Part shown: one piece after another, positions 14,162 to 22,317 of the stretch
Layout: each line of letters starts with the position of its first letter
How positions within the stretch are numbered: position 1 is the first letter of the stretch
Source of the DNA: an uncultured Actinomycetes bacterium
Lineage (GTDB): Bacteria; Actinomycetota; Actinomycetes; Nanopelagicales; Nanopelagicaceae
NCBI GenBank assembly: GCA_903892335.1
Contig: CAITID010000093.1
Span: forward strand, 1-27,329
Direction: 5' to 3'
Length of the DNA: 27,329 bases
Notes under the pieces: model-generated
Database searches by the model: none
Told to the model about the DNA's origin: nothing
What the model saw: the letters and a program-made list of their open reading frames with translations, nothing else
Position numbers and translations under genes: made by a program

Positions 14162-14384
14162 GTGTTTACCCTCTCAACGACATATCGGATAAATCGGACA
14201 TCTAACGATCTGACCTGCACTTTTGTGGATACTTGAAACTGTGAATTTAAGAAAAATCGCGCCACGAGCAGTTTTAAAGTTGCCCGCTACCCCCTCCACT
14301 GCCACTCTGAACCAGTCAGAAGAGCTTGTTGCAGGGGGCAAAAGCCACCAGCAGATGGTTTGGATCGAGTAGAAAGGCAGGGGC
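14162..14384 (+). promoter_or_regulatory. Unassigned 223-nt structured-looking leader before the lytic transglycosylase
   Basis: This is one of the longest gene-free stretches in a very compact region. Possible pairings include TTGCCC (14280-14285) with GGGCAA, and CCCCCT with AGGGGG around 14332-14342, enclosing a small TCTGA-ACCAG-TCAGA hairpin (14307-14321). The segment GAACCAGTCAG faintly resembles the 3' half of ydaO/c-di-AMP riboswitches, which in actinobacteria precede cell-wall hydrolase genes; I cannot find the other conserved blocks, so the class is left open. A GC-rich AGGCAGGGGC just before the ATG at 14385 can serve as ribosome-binding site. Confidence 0.4.
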
Positions 14385-14996
14385 ATGAAGGGTTTACTTA
14401 ATCTTCTGCGTCTAATAAGAGCCCGCCGGCTCTCGATTCTCTCTGCCGCCATGGCCTTTTTCCTATTTGCAATTGAGCCAAGCTACGCCTCTGGCACGAT
14501 GCAGGCTTCAGTGACAATCCCATCTTCAATTCAAAGCAGCACTCCTGACCCAACCACCCCACCGGATGAGCTTCTAGACCCAAACCCCAACTCACCAACC
14601 TTGATCGAGTTAGATGCGGTTAAGGCTGTTGATGCCAACGAAATGGCTTTAGTTTCACTCGCCTCCCGCCAGATTGAAATGGCTAAAAAGCCAGATGGTG
14701 CAAGAGCGATCGCTAAAGAGATCACCACAAGCAAATACAACTGGTCAAGTACTGAGTTCTCTTGCTTAAACCAACTTTGGACCAAAGAGAGCAATTGGCG
14801 CTACCAAGCCCGAAACAAATCATCGGGTGCCCATGGAATCCCACAAGCTCTACCTGCAACAAAGATGGAGACCATCGGTACTGATTGGCGAACAAACCCA
14901 GTTACTCAAATTACCTGGGGCCTAAAATACATAGAGGTTAGATACAAAACACCTTGCAAGGCACTGAAGAAATTTAAGCGCTCGCGCTGGTATTAA
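14385..14996 (+). CDS. Secreted small lytic transglycosylase (SLT / lysozyme-like fold)
   Basis: 203-residue secreted enzyme predicted to cut peptidoglycan glycan strands. A signal peptide spans about 1-35 (basic n-region RARR, hydrophobic AAMAFFLFAI, cleavage after PSYA). Residues 40-75 are rich in P, S, T and N, a flexible linker. The catalytic domain begins near 118: FSCLNQLWTKESNW with the catalytic glutamate E135, then SSGAHGIPQALPATKM and the C-terminal TQITWGLKYIEVRY. C127 and C191 probably form a disulfide. The domain is compact but complete, ending in WY as in actinobacterial relatives. It is preceded by a long leader, which suggests regulation at RNA level. It is convergent with fumarase, the two stops being only about 10 bp apart. 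Confidence 0.9.
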   Translation: MKGLLNLLRLIRARRLSILSAAMAFFLFAIEPSYASGTMQASVTIPSSIQSSTPDPTTPPDELLDPNPNSPTLIELDAVKAVDANEMALVSLASRQIEMAKKPDGARAIAKEITTSKYNWSSTEFSCLNQLWTKESNWRYQARNKSSGAHGIPQALPATKMETIGTDWRTNPVTQITWGLKYIEVRYKTPCKALKKFKRSRWY

Positions 14997-15006
14997 TTAA
15001 CAAAAT

Positions 15007-16665
15007 TTAATTTGGCTTTTTGCCAATCATTAATGGCTTGCTAGTTTCAGCGTAAAAATCATTTCCCTTATTATCAATAATAATAAAAGCTGGAAAGTTT
15101 TCTACCTCAATCTTCCAAACCGCCTCCATGCCCAACTCTTCATAATCAAGTACTTCAACTTTTTTGATGCAATCTTGAGCCAACCTAGCCGCTGGACCAC
15201 CAATTGAACCTAAATAAAATCCACCAAACTTCTTACATGCAGCAGATACGGCGCTGGAGCGATTTCCTTTTGCCAACATAATTAGGGAGCCACCAAGTGA
15301 TTGAAATTGTTCAACATATGAATCCATTCGACCAGCAGTTGTTGGTCCAAATGAGCCTGATGCAAAACCAGTTGGCGTTTTAGCTGGACCTGCGTAATAA
15401 ACTGCGTGATCTTTTAAGTACTGTGGCATTGGTTTTCCACTATCGATTAACTCTTTAATTTTTGCATGTGCTAAATCACGAGCAACAACTAATGTGCCAG
15501 TTAGTGAAACTCTAGTTTTAGCAGGGTGTTTAGAAAGCTCTGCCAAAATCTCCTTCATTGGCTTGGATAAATCAATCTTTACTTCATGATCGGATAGATC
15601 CTGATCTAACTCGGCTGGCAAAAAGTGAGCAGGTTCAACCTCTAATTTCTCAATAAATACGCCATCTTTAGTGATCTTCGCTTTTGCCTGACGATCTGCC
15701 GAACAGGAAACGGCGATTGCAATTGGAAGGGACGCGCCGTGTCTAGGCAATCGAACTACTCGAACATCGTGACAAAAGTATTTGCCACCAAATTGTGCAC
15801 CGATGCCAATATTTCGAGTTAACTTTAAAACCTCTTCTTCTAATGCTAGGTCACGGAAGCCATGACCGGTTTTAGCATCACCAGTTGTTGGCAATGAGTC
15901 CAAATACTTTGTGCTGGCTAGCTTTGCTGTCTTGACCGTGTGCTCAGCACTTGTACCACCAATGACAATAACTAAATGGTATGGCGGACAAGCGGATGTT
16001 CCCAAGGATCGCAATTTTTCATCTAGCCAACCCATAAAGGCAGTTGGATTTAATACCGCTTTTGTCTCTTGGTAGAGAAATGATTTATTAGCGCTACCGC
16101 CGCCTTTGGCAATAAAGAGAAAGTTGTATTCATCTGCGTGATCATAATCAGAGTAAATCTCAATCTGGGCAGGCAGATTATTGCCAGTGTTTTTCTCCTC
16201 CCAAGTAGTAACTGGCGCTAATTGTGAGTACCGTAAATTTAATTCTGTATATGAGTTGTATACGCCACGTGAAATTGATACTTCATCTTTTTCACTAGTT
16301 AAAACTCGTTGCCCTTTTTTGCCCATCACGATGGCAGTTCCAGTATCTTGGCACATCGGCAAAATACCGCCTGCGGAAATGTTGGCATTTTTTAAAAGAT
16401 CTAATGCAACAAATCGATCATTTGGTGAACTCTCTGGATCCTTTAAAATATTTTGAAGTTGTTGCAGGTGAGCAGCGCGTAGATAATGGGAAATATCATG
16501 AATGGCGACCTGCGTTAAATTTGTGATCGCCTCCGGTGAAACCTTTAGAAACTCCTTGCCTTCAGCGGTGAAGGTGGATACGCCATCACTAGTGATTTTG
16601 CGATACTCAGTCGTATCTGGCCCAATTGGCAGTAGATCCTCGTAGCTAAACTCCGGGCCGTCCAT
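15007..16665 (-). CDS. fum: Class I (iron-sulfur) fumarate hydratase
   Basis: Oxygen-sensitive [4Fe-4S] fumarase of the TCA cycle, converting fumarate to malate. The 552-residue length covers the fused alpha and beta parts of FumA-type enzymes. Likely cluster ligands are C105 (GILPMCQDTG), C226 (SACPPYHL) and C298 (YFCHDVRVVRL). The beta half shows GPTTAGRMD, GNRS and GGPAARLAQDCIKKVEVLDYEELGMEAVWKIEVENFPA. The start ATG is 41 bp from the divergent ispH start, and TAGATT lies exactly six bases before it, so the mRNA appears leaderless. A small hairpin (TTGGC-TTTTT-GCCAA, 15012-15026) lies at its 3' end but has only a weak T tail. Confidence 0.96.
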   Translation of the reverse strand: MDGPEFSYEDLLPIGPDTTEYRKITSDGVSTFTAEGKEFLKVSPEAITNLTQVAIHDISHYLRAAHLQQLQNILKDPESSPNDRFVALDLLKNANISAGGILPMCQDTGTAIVMGKKGQRVLTSEKDEVSISRGVYNSYTELNLRYSQLAPVTTWEEKNTGNNLPAQIEIYSDYDHADEYNFLFIAKGGGSANKSFLYQETKAVLNPTAFMGWLDEKLRSLGTSACPPYHLVIVIGGTSAEHTVKTAKLASTKYLDSLPTTGDAKTGHGFRDLALEEEVLKLTRNIGIGAQFGGKYFCHDVRVVRLPRHGASLPIAIAVSCSADRQAKAKITKDGVFIEKLEVEPAHFLPAELDQDLSDHEVKIDLSKPMKEILAELSKHPAKTRVSLTGTLVVARDLAHAKIKELIDSGKPMPQYLKDHAVYYAGPAKTPTGFASGSFGPTTAGRMDSYVEQFQSLGGSLIMLAKGNRSSAVSAACKKFGGFYLGSIGGPAARLAQDCIKKVEVLDYEELGMEAVWKIEVENFPAFIIIDNKGNDFYAETSKPLMIGKKPN

Positions 16666-16671
16666 AAGCCA

Positions 16672-16677
16672 AATCTA
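16672..16677 (-). promoter_or_regulatory. -10 box, leaderless fumarase mRNA
   Basis: On the minus strand TAGATT precedes the ATG at 16665 by six bases (TGGCTT). Its position coincides with where the opposing ispH promoter would have its -35, so the two promoters occupy the same 41 bp. Confidence 0.55.
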
Positions 16678-16694
16678 CTAGTTTGTTGATCTAT

Positions 16695-16700
16695 TAGGAT
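16695..16700 (+). promoter_or_regulatory. -10 box, leaderless ispH mRNA
   Basis: TAGGAT precedes the ATG at 16707 by six bases (CTACCC). It lies where the -35 of the opposing fumarase promoter would fall. No ribosome-binding site is present. Confidence 0.55.
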
Positions 16701-16706
16701 CTACCC

Positions 16707-17672
16707 ATGAGCATCGATACCGGTAAAAAAGTATTACTTGCCGCACCTCGTGGTTACTGCGCTGGTGTGGACCGCGCCGTAGTTGCAGTTGAAAAAGCTT
16801 TAGATCTTTATGGCGCACCTGTTTATGTGCGAAAGCAGATTGTTCATAATAAACATGTAGTGGCAACCTTAGAAAAACGGGGCGCAATATTTGTTGATGA
16901 AACAGATGAGGTGCCAGAGGGCAAGACGGTAGTTTTTTCAGCGCACGGTGTTTCACCAGAGGTTCATCGAATTGCAGCCGAGCGCTCCTTAAAAACAATT
17001 GATGCAACTTGTCCGCTAGTGACCAAGGTGCACAATGAGGTAAAACGTTTTGCCCAAGAGGATTTAGATATTTTATTAATTGGTCATGAAGGACATGAGG
17101 AGGTTGAAGGCACAGCTGGTGAGGCACCAGATAATGTCATTTTAGTTGATGGCATCGACAGTATTCCAAATATTAAAGTTCGCGATGAGAACAAGGTTGC
17201 CTGGCTTTCACAAACTACTTTAAGTGTGGATGAAACCTTACAAACAGTGGCCGCACTCCGTAAACGCTTTCCAAATTTAATGGATCCGCCAAGTGATGAT
17301 ATTTGTTATGCAACTCAAAATCGCCAAGTTGCAATTAAACAGATTGCACCAAAGGCAGATTTAGTAATTATTGTTGGATCAACTAACTCCTCAAACTCAG
17401 TACGTTTGGTTGAGGTATCACTTGAGTATGGCGCAAAGGCTGCCTACCTCGTTGATTTTGCCGATGAGGTTAATGAGGATTGGCTAATTGGTGTAAAAAC
17501 TATTGGTGTTTCAAGTGGTGCATCAGTTCCGGAGATATTGGTCGAGGATTTATTAAAGTGGCTTGCAGCTCGTGGCTTTGGTGATGTTCAGGTGATTACT
17601 GCAATGGAGGAGCATTTACTTTTTGCAATGCCACCAGAGTTGCGTAAAGATTTAAAGGCCGCTGGCAAGTAA
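16707..17672 (+). CDS. ispH: 4-hydroxy-3-methylbut-2-enyl diphosphate reductase
   Basis: Last enzyme of the MEP isoprenoid pathway, making isopentenyl and dimethylallyl diphosphate; it feeds carrier-lipid and quinone synthesis. The three cluster cysteines are visible at C18 (RGYCAGVDRAV), C102 (DATCPLVTKVH) and C200 (DICYATQNRQ). Substrate-binding histidines appear in IVHNKHVV and FSAHGVSPEV, and SSNSVRL matches the family's serine/asparagine motif. The length of 321 residues is normal. It appears leaderless and is divergent from another iron-sulfur enzyme, fumarase. Its last seven codons overlap the end of the convergent DUF6542 gene by 21 bp. Confidence 0.97.
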   Translation: MSIDTGKKVLLAAPRGYCAGVDRAVVAVEKALDLYGAPVYVRKQIVHNKHVVATLEKRGAIFVDETDEVPEGKTVVFSAHGVSPEVHRIAAERSLKTIDATCPLVTKVHNEVKRFAQEDLDILLIGHEGHEEVEGTAGEAPDNVILVDGIDSIPNIKVRDENKVAWLSQTTLSVDETLQTVAALRKRFPNLMDPPSDDICYATQNRQVAIKQIAPKADLVIIVGSTNSSNSVRLVEVSLEYGAKAAYLVDFADEVNEDWLIGVKTIGVSSGASVPEILVEDLLKWLAARGFGDVQVITAMEEHLLFAMPPELRKDLKAAGK

Positions 17673-18074
17673 GTTTTTGTTTTTAACTCGTTCTTTTTTA
17701 AACCAAATTAGCCAGGCAACGCCAGCACCACTTAGTAGGTAAAAAGAAATAGCGGCAAGGCCTGCGATTAAATCTAATAGAAATTTACTTGGCCGAAGTG
17801 AGCCACCGCCTAAAGTAGGCATAAGAAGAATTGATGAGATCAGTAGCGATATTGGTGGCGCTACTGCGTTTACATAAGCTGTTCCTTTTCGACCCAAGTA
17901 GATACCGCCAAAGAAGGCGATCCATAATGCTAAGCCGGTAAAGATTCCGTATGAGTTGCGAAATAAAAGTTCAAGTGCTGCGATAAAGAAGATCAACAAG
18001 AATTGCAAAACTGCAACACCTGCCTTAGTTAAGCCCGGCCCTTTGATTGGCTTTGTTATTTGTAAATTACTCAT
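17652..18074 (-). CDS. DUF6542-like four-helix membrane protein
   Basis: 140-residue membrane protein with four hydrophobic helices (about 20-36, 42-60, 66-85, 104-125), short loops, and a basic C-terminal tail WFKKERVKNKN. It matches in length, topology and position the actinobacterial protein between ispH and ychF (Rv1111c in my recollection, DUF6542); the family assignment rests mainly on context. Its start overlaps the rmuC stop by 8 bp, so both are made from one mRNA. Its stop lies inside ispH on the other strand, leaving no room for a dedicated terminator. Function unknown. Confidence 0.7.
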   Translation of the reverse strand: MSNLQITKPIKGPGLTKAGVAVLQFLLIFFIAALELLFRNSYGIFTGLALWIAFFGGIYLGRKGTAYVNAVAPPISLLISSILLMPTLGGGSLRPSKFLLDLIAGLAAISFYLLSGAGVAWLIWFKKERVKNKNLLASGL

Positions 18075-19224
18075 TTGAACCCTCGATCTCTTCTACCTCA
18101 ATAAAATCATCATCTCCTTGAATTGATTTCAATTCGCGAACAGATCCAGGTGGCTCTGGATACTCAATTGCTAATTTATCTTTATCGCCACTAACACCAA
18201 GGTTGTGAATTCGACGAGCTGGGCTCAATACTGTTTTTTCAGCGGTTGGAATTAAATCTTCATAAGCTTTAGAAGTAGAGGAGATCGCTTTACCAACTGC
18301 CACAATTTTACTGTGTAGCAAAGTTATATTCTTTAAGAAGGTACCGGCAACTTTTTGTATTTCATCCGCATTTTCAGCAAGTTTGTTTCTTGAGAAGATA
18401 TTGCCAATTGTGCGAAGCAGCGCCATCATCGAAGTTGGCGTAGCCACAGTTACATTTAATTTGAAGGCCTTTTCTAAAAAGTTTGGATCCATCCGCAGCG
18501 CCTCAGATAGAAGTGTTTCAAAAGGTACAAATAAAATAACAAAATCAGGTGAGCCTTGGGATTTGTGGTAGCCACGTTTAGCTAGTGCCTCTACATGCTT
18601 GAGTAAATCCTTGGTATGTAATTGTAAAAACTCATCTCGCTCACTTTGTACCTCTGTTCCAAATGCTTCTAGGAATCGATCAAATGGAAATTTTGAATCA
18701 ATAAATATTGTTGAGCCCCCAGGCATCTTTACTGTGATATCTGGAATGCCAGAGGAGTCAGCATCGGTAGTTGATTTTTGCCTGGCGTACTCATGCCCAT
18801 CGCGAAGTCCAGCGCCTTGAAGCAATAACTCAAGTTGGGCCTCACCAAATTTGCCACGAGTTTGGCTACTAGATAATGCACCGGCAATTTTTTTAGTCTC
18901 ATCAAAGATTGATTCTGAGGCACGGCGCATCTCATTAATTGTGGTTTCAAGCTTTGCCTCTGCTTCGGTACGAATTCGATTTGCTTCATTTGATTGTTGG
19001 GAGAGCTTTTGAACCGTCTCCTTCATCGCAGTGAGCTCTGCAGTTAACTTAATTGAGTTCTCAGTTTTGCCACGTTCTGCTTCAAGTTGACTTTTGTAAT
19101 CAGCAAGCAGCGCTGAATCTGCGCCACCATTACTATTTTTATTTTTTGAAATTAAATTACCGATAACAAAACCAAGGGCTAAGCCAATTAATAAGGCAAT
19201 AACAGTAATTAATGAGCCGGACAT
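18067..19224 (-). CDS. rmuC: RmuC family DNA recombination protein
   Basis: 385-residue protein of the RmuC family, named for limiting inversions at short inverted repeats in E. coli and having a predicted PD-(D/E)xK-like nuclease core. An N-terminal membrane helix (about 5-24) anchors it; a long coiled coil runs from about 40 to 108 (rich in A, E, K, Q). The conserved core begins with RGKFGEAQLELLL and includes MPGGSTIFIDSKFPFDRF and VILFVPFETLLSEAL. The start ATG is preceded on the minus strand by CAAGAT six bases upstream, a weaker version of the leaderless pattern of this window. It overlaps the DUF6542 gene. Confidence 0.93.
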   Translation of the reverse strand: MSGSLITVIALLIGLALGFVIGNLISKNKNSNGGADSALLADYKSQLEAERGKTENSIKLTAELTAMKETVQKLSQQSNEANRIRTEAEAKLETTINEMRRASESIFDETKKIAGALSSSQTRGKFGEAQLELLLQGAGLRDGHEYARQKSTTDADSSGIPDITVKMPGGSTIFIDSKFPFDRFLEAFGTEVQSERDEFLQLHTKDLLKHVEALAKRGYHKSQGSPDFVILFVPFETLLSEALRMDPNFLEKAFKLNVTVATPTSMMALLRTIGNIFSRNKLAENADEIQKVAGTFLKNITLLHSKIVAVGKAISSTSKAYEDLIPTAEKTVLSPARRIHNLGVSGDKDKLAIEYPEPPGSVRELKSIQGDDDFIEVEEIEGSNE

Positions 19225-19230
19225 GCGCCT

Positions 19231-19236
19231 ATCTTG
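19231..19236 (-). promoter_or_regulatory. Weak -10-like box before rmuC
   Basis: CAAGAT on the minus strand ends six bases (AGGCGC) before the ATG at 19224. The first base departs from TANNNT, but the spacing equals that of the other leaderless candidates and no ribosome-binding site is present. Confidence 0.35.
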
Positions 19237-19288
19237 GCAGTACCAACTGACAAAACCGCTTAAATTCTTAATCTAACCCGAAATGATC

Positions 19289-19294
19289 TAGGCT
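19289..19294 (+). promoter_or_regulatory. Candidate -10 box before ychF (very short leader)
   Basis: TAGGCT ends nine bases before the GTG at 19304, predicting a leader of about 3 nt. It lacks the final AT of a good -10 box and no ribosome-binding site is present. Confidence 0.35.
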
Positions 19295-19303
19295 CTACCC
19301 CTT

Positions 19304-20377
19304 GTGAGCCTTTCAATCGGAATCGTCGGACTGCCAAATGTGGGTAAATCCACCCTTTTTAACGCATTAACTAAAAACAATGTGTTGGCTGCTAACTACC
19401 CCTTCGCAACCATTGAACCCAACGTTGGCGTTGTTGGCGTTCCAGATGCCCGCCTTGCCGAGCTTGCAAAAATCTTTACCTCCGAAAAAATTCTGCCAGC
19501 CGTAGTCTCATTTGTAGATATCGCCGGAATTGTAAAAGGTGCTTCAGAAGGTGCTGGACTTGGAAATAAGTTTTTATCAAATATCCGTGAGACCGATGCA
19601 ATTTGCCAAGTAATTCGGGTATTTAAAGATGGCGATGTTGTTCACGTAGATGGCAATGTTGATCCAAAGAAAGATATGGAGACAATTAATACTGAACTTT
19701 GTTTAGCTGATTTACAAACTTTAGAGAAAGCGATTCCTCGATTAGAAAAAGAGGTTCGAACTGTTAAAGAAAAAGTTCCAGTATTAGCAGCAGCCAAAGC
19801 AGCGCAAGAGATTTTAAATCAAGGCCAATTATTGCGTGGTACAAAAGTTGATTTAGCAGCAATTGCTGAACTTCATTTACTGACAGCAAAACCTTTTCTA
19901 TATGTATTTAATGTTGATGCTGCCGAACTTGCTGATGATGCATTACGCACCGAATTAGCCACACTTGTTAAACCTGCTGAGGCAATTTTCCTAGATGCAA
20001 AAACTGAGGCGGAATTAGCTGATTTAGATGAAGCAGATGCGCTGGAATTGTTGAAATCAATCGGATTAGATGAGCCAGGACTTACTACATTAGCAAGAGT
20101 TGGATTTAATACATTAGGATTACAGACATATCTCACCGCCGGGCCAAAAGAGGCCAGAGCGTGGACGATTCATAAAGGTGATACCGCACCGGCTGCTGCT
20201 GGTGTAATTCACACAGATTTTCAAAAAGGATTTATCAAAGCAGAAATTGTTGCATTTGATGATCTAGTTTCTGCCGGATCAATGGTGCAAGCCCGCGCCA
20301 ATGGCAAGGTGCGAATGGAAGGCAAAGATTACGTAATGGTCGATGGCGATGTAGTGGAGTTCAGGTTCAATGTCTAA
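19304..20377 (+). CDS. ychF: Redox-regulated ATPase YchF (OBG family)
   Basis: 357-residue translation-associated P-loop NTPase that binds ribosomes and prefers ATP. G1 is GLPNVGKSTLF (about 9-19), the switch region is NYPFATIEPNVGVVGVPD, and G3 is FVDIAGIVKGASEGAG. The G4 position reads NVDAAEL, i.e. NxxE rather than NKxD, the hallmark that shifts YchF specificity from GTP to ATP. A helical coiled-coil insert lies at about 125-185 and the C-terminal TGS domain follows FNTLGLQTYLTAGPKEARAW, ending in MVDGDVVEFRFNV. The start is GTG at 19304. It overlaps typA by 8 bp, so two translational NTPases are coupled. Confidence 0.97.
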   Translation: MSLSIGIVGLPNVGKSTLFNALTKNNVLAANYPFATIEPNVGVVGVPDARLAELAKIFTSEKILPAVVSFVDIAGIVKGASEGAGLGNKFLSNIRETDAICQVIRVFKDGDVVHVDGNVDPKKDMETINTELCLADLQTLEKAIPRLEKEVRTVKEKVPVLAAAKAAQEILNQGQLLRGTKVDLAAIAELHLLTAKPFLYVFNVDAAELADDALRTELATLVKPAEAIFLDAKTEAELADLDEADALELLKSIGLDEPGLTTLARVGFNTLGLQTYLTAGPKEARAWTIHKGDTAPAAAGVIHTDFQKGFIKAEIVAFDDLVSAGSMVQARANGKVRMEGKDYVMVDGDVVEFRFNV

Positions 20378-22268
20378 AAAACAACCACATTTAGATGGTC
20401 TTGAATTAAAGAAACGCGATAACTTACGTAACGTTGCAATCATTGCGCACGTAGATCACGGTAAGACAACTCTTGTTGATGCCATGTTGTGGCAATCTGG
20501 TGCATTTGCTGCACACAAAAAGCAGGATGAGGGCACAGATCGCATGATGGATTCCATGGATCTAGAGCGCGAAAAAGGAATCACAATTCTTGCTAAAAAT
20601 ACTGCGGTAAAACGTGGTGACACAATTGTTAACATCATTGATACACCTGGCCACGCAGATTTCGGCGGTGAGGTTGAGCGCGGACTAGAAATGGTTGATG
20701 GCGTTATTTTGTTAGTTGATGCCTCTGAAGGTCCACTTCCACAAACTCGTTTCGTATTACGTAAAGCGCTACAAAAAAATCTGCCAGTAATTTTGTTAAT
20801 TAATAAGGTAGATCGCCCCGACTCTCGAATTGCTGAAGTTGTCGATGAAGCTTATGGATTGTTTTTAGATCTTGATGCAAATGAAGAACAAATTGAGTTC
20901 CCAATTGTTTATGCGTCTGCCAAAGCGGGAAGAGCTTCCAGAAATCGCCCTGAAGATGGTGGCATGCCAGATAAAGAAAATCTTGATGAATTATTTGAAA
21001 CTATTTTCTCAGCAATTCCAGCACCGACTTATCATGAAGGCGCACCGCTTCAAGCACATGTTACAAACCTTGACTCCTCACCATTCTTAGGCAGGCTTGC
21101 ACTTTGTCGCGTTCGTGAAGGTGTAATTAAGAAAGGTCAATCAGTTACTTGGATTAAAACAGATGGCACAACGGAACGAGTAAAGATTTCAGAGTTATTA
21201 ATTACCGAAGCACTAGAACGTGTACCAGCACTTGAAGCACACCCTGGTGACATCATTGCCGTTGCTGGAATTGAGACAATTACATTAGGTGAAACTCTTG
21301 CTGATCTAGAAAATGCCCATGCCTTGCCATTAATCACAGTTGATGAGCCAAGTATTTCGATGACAATTGGTATTAACACTTCTCCACTTGCTGGCAAGAG
21401 TGGAAATAAATTGACTGCTCGTCAGGTAAAAAACCGCCTAGATGCTGAGTTGGTTGGAAATGTTTCACTTCGTGTATTAAATACCGAACGTCCAGATACC
21501 TGGGAGGTGCAAGGACGTGGTGAGCTACAACTTGCAGTACTAGTTGAAATTATGAAGCGCGAAGGTTTTGAGTTAACAGTTGGTAAGCCACAAGTTGTTA
21601 CCAAAATGGTTGATGGCAAACTACATGAGCCGATGGAGCGTTTATCAATTGATGCACCTGAAGATTACCTAGGTGTGATTACTCAGTTAATGGCACTTCG
21701 CAAGGGCCGTATGGAGCAGATGGTTAACCATGGCGCTGGTTGGATTCGTTTGGATTACCGTGTTCCATCCCGTGGCTTAATTGGATTTAGAACTGAGTTC
21801 TTAACTGAAACTCGTGGAACTGGATTGCTGCACCATGTATTTGATGGTTATGAAGCATGGCATGGTGAACTTCGTACTCGCTCAACTGGATCACTAGTGT
21901 CAGATCGAATTGGAACTGTTACTAGCTACGCACTTTATGGAACACAAGACCGCGGTTCAATATTTGTTGAGCCAGGTGATGAGGTTTATGAGGGCATGGT
22001 AATTGGTGAAAATTCACGTGCTGATGACATGGATGTTAACTGTGTTCGCGAAAAGAAGTTAACAAATATGCGTGCATCTGGAACTGATGAAGCAGAGCGA
22101 TTAATTCCTGCTAAAAAATTAAACATGGAAGGTGCCCTCGAGTTTTGCCGTGAAGATGAGTGCGTTGAAGTGACTCCGGCAGTAGTTCGAATTCGAAAGG
22201 TTATTTTGGATGGATCAACGCGTGCCCGCTTAACTTCAAAGAATAAGCGAGCAAACGAGAACGCGTAA
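20370..22268 (+). CDS. typA: Translational GTPase TypA/BipA
   Basis: Ribosome-binding GTPase of the EF-G/LepA group that assists 50S assembly and stress adaptation. The G domain begins RNVAIIAHVDHGKTTLVDAM; G2 region MDLEREKGITI, G3 DTPGHADFGGEVER, G4 NKVDRPDSR and G5 YASAKAG are all intact. Domain II follows (about 225-320), then domain III with GRGELQLAVLVEIMKREGFEL, domain V, and the BipA-specific C-terminal domain with LLHHVFDGYEAW and SLVSDRIGTVTSYAL...GSIFVEPGD. The length of 632 residues is typical. Its ATG lies within the end of ychF, so expression is coupled; the next gene, adnB, starts 49 bp after its stop. Confidence 0.98.
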   Translation: MSKKQPHLDGLELKKRDNLRNVAIIAHVDHGKTTLVDAMLWQSGAFAAHKKQDEGTDRMMDSMDLEREKGITILAKNTAVKRGDTIVNIIDTPGHADFGGEVERGLEMVDGVILLVDASEGPLPQTRFVLRKALQKNLPVILLINKVDRPDSRIAEVVDEAYGLFLDLDANEEQIEFPIVYASAKAGRASRNRPEDGGMPDKENLDELFETIFSAIPAPTYHEGAPLQAHVTNLDSSPFLGRLALCRVREGVIKKGQSVTWIKTDGTTERVKISELLITEALERVPALEAHPGDIIAVAGIETITLGETLADLENAHALPLITVDEPSISMTIGINTSPLAGKSGNKLTARQVKNRLDAELVGNVSLRVLNTERPDTWEVQGRGELQLAVLVEIMKREGFELTVGKPQVVTKMVDGKLHEPMERLSIDAPEDYLGVITQLMALRKGRMEQMVNHGAGWIRLDYRVPSRGLIGFRTEFLTETRGTGLLHHVFDGYEAWHGELRTRSTGSLVSDRIGTVTSYALYGTQDRGSIFVEPGDEVYEGMVIGENSRADDMDVNCVREKKLTNMRASGTDEAERLIPAKKLNMEGALEFCREDECVEVTPAVVRIRKVILDGSTRARLTSKNKRANENA

Positions 22269-22305
22269 TAACTGGCTAAAGCAGGCACTTGTCGGTATCA
22301 ACGAG

Positions 22306-22311
22306 TTAAAT
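22306..22311 (+). promoter_or_regulatory. Candidate -10 box, leaderless adnB mRNA
   Basis: TTAAAT ends six bases (TAGGGC) before the GTG start at 22318. The 49-bp gap after typA contains no hairpin with a T run, so readthrough from typA is also possible. Confidence 0.4.
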
Positions 22312-22317
22312 TAGGGC

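Noticed and set aside
14162..14384. Confident call of a ydaO/c-di-AMP riboswitch
   Set aside because: Only one short segment resembles the consensus; the other conserved blocks are not visible, so it is reported as an unassigned leader.
14385..14996. Truncated transglycosylase pseudogene
   Set aside because: The catalytic Glu, GIPQ block, cysteine pair and C-terminal WY are all present; the short length is normal for this actinobacterial group.
16678..17127. 149-codon minus-strand frame over the start of ispH
   Set aside because: It is antisense to conserved IspH codons, its composition (many H, L, P, Q) is typical of a shadow frame, and it has no family features.
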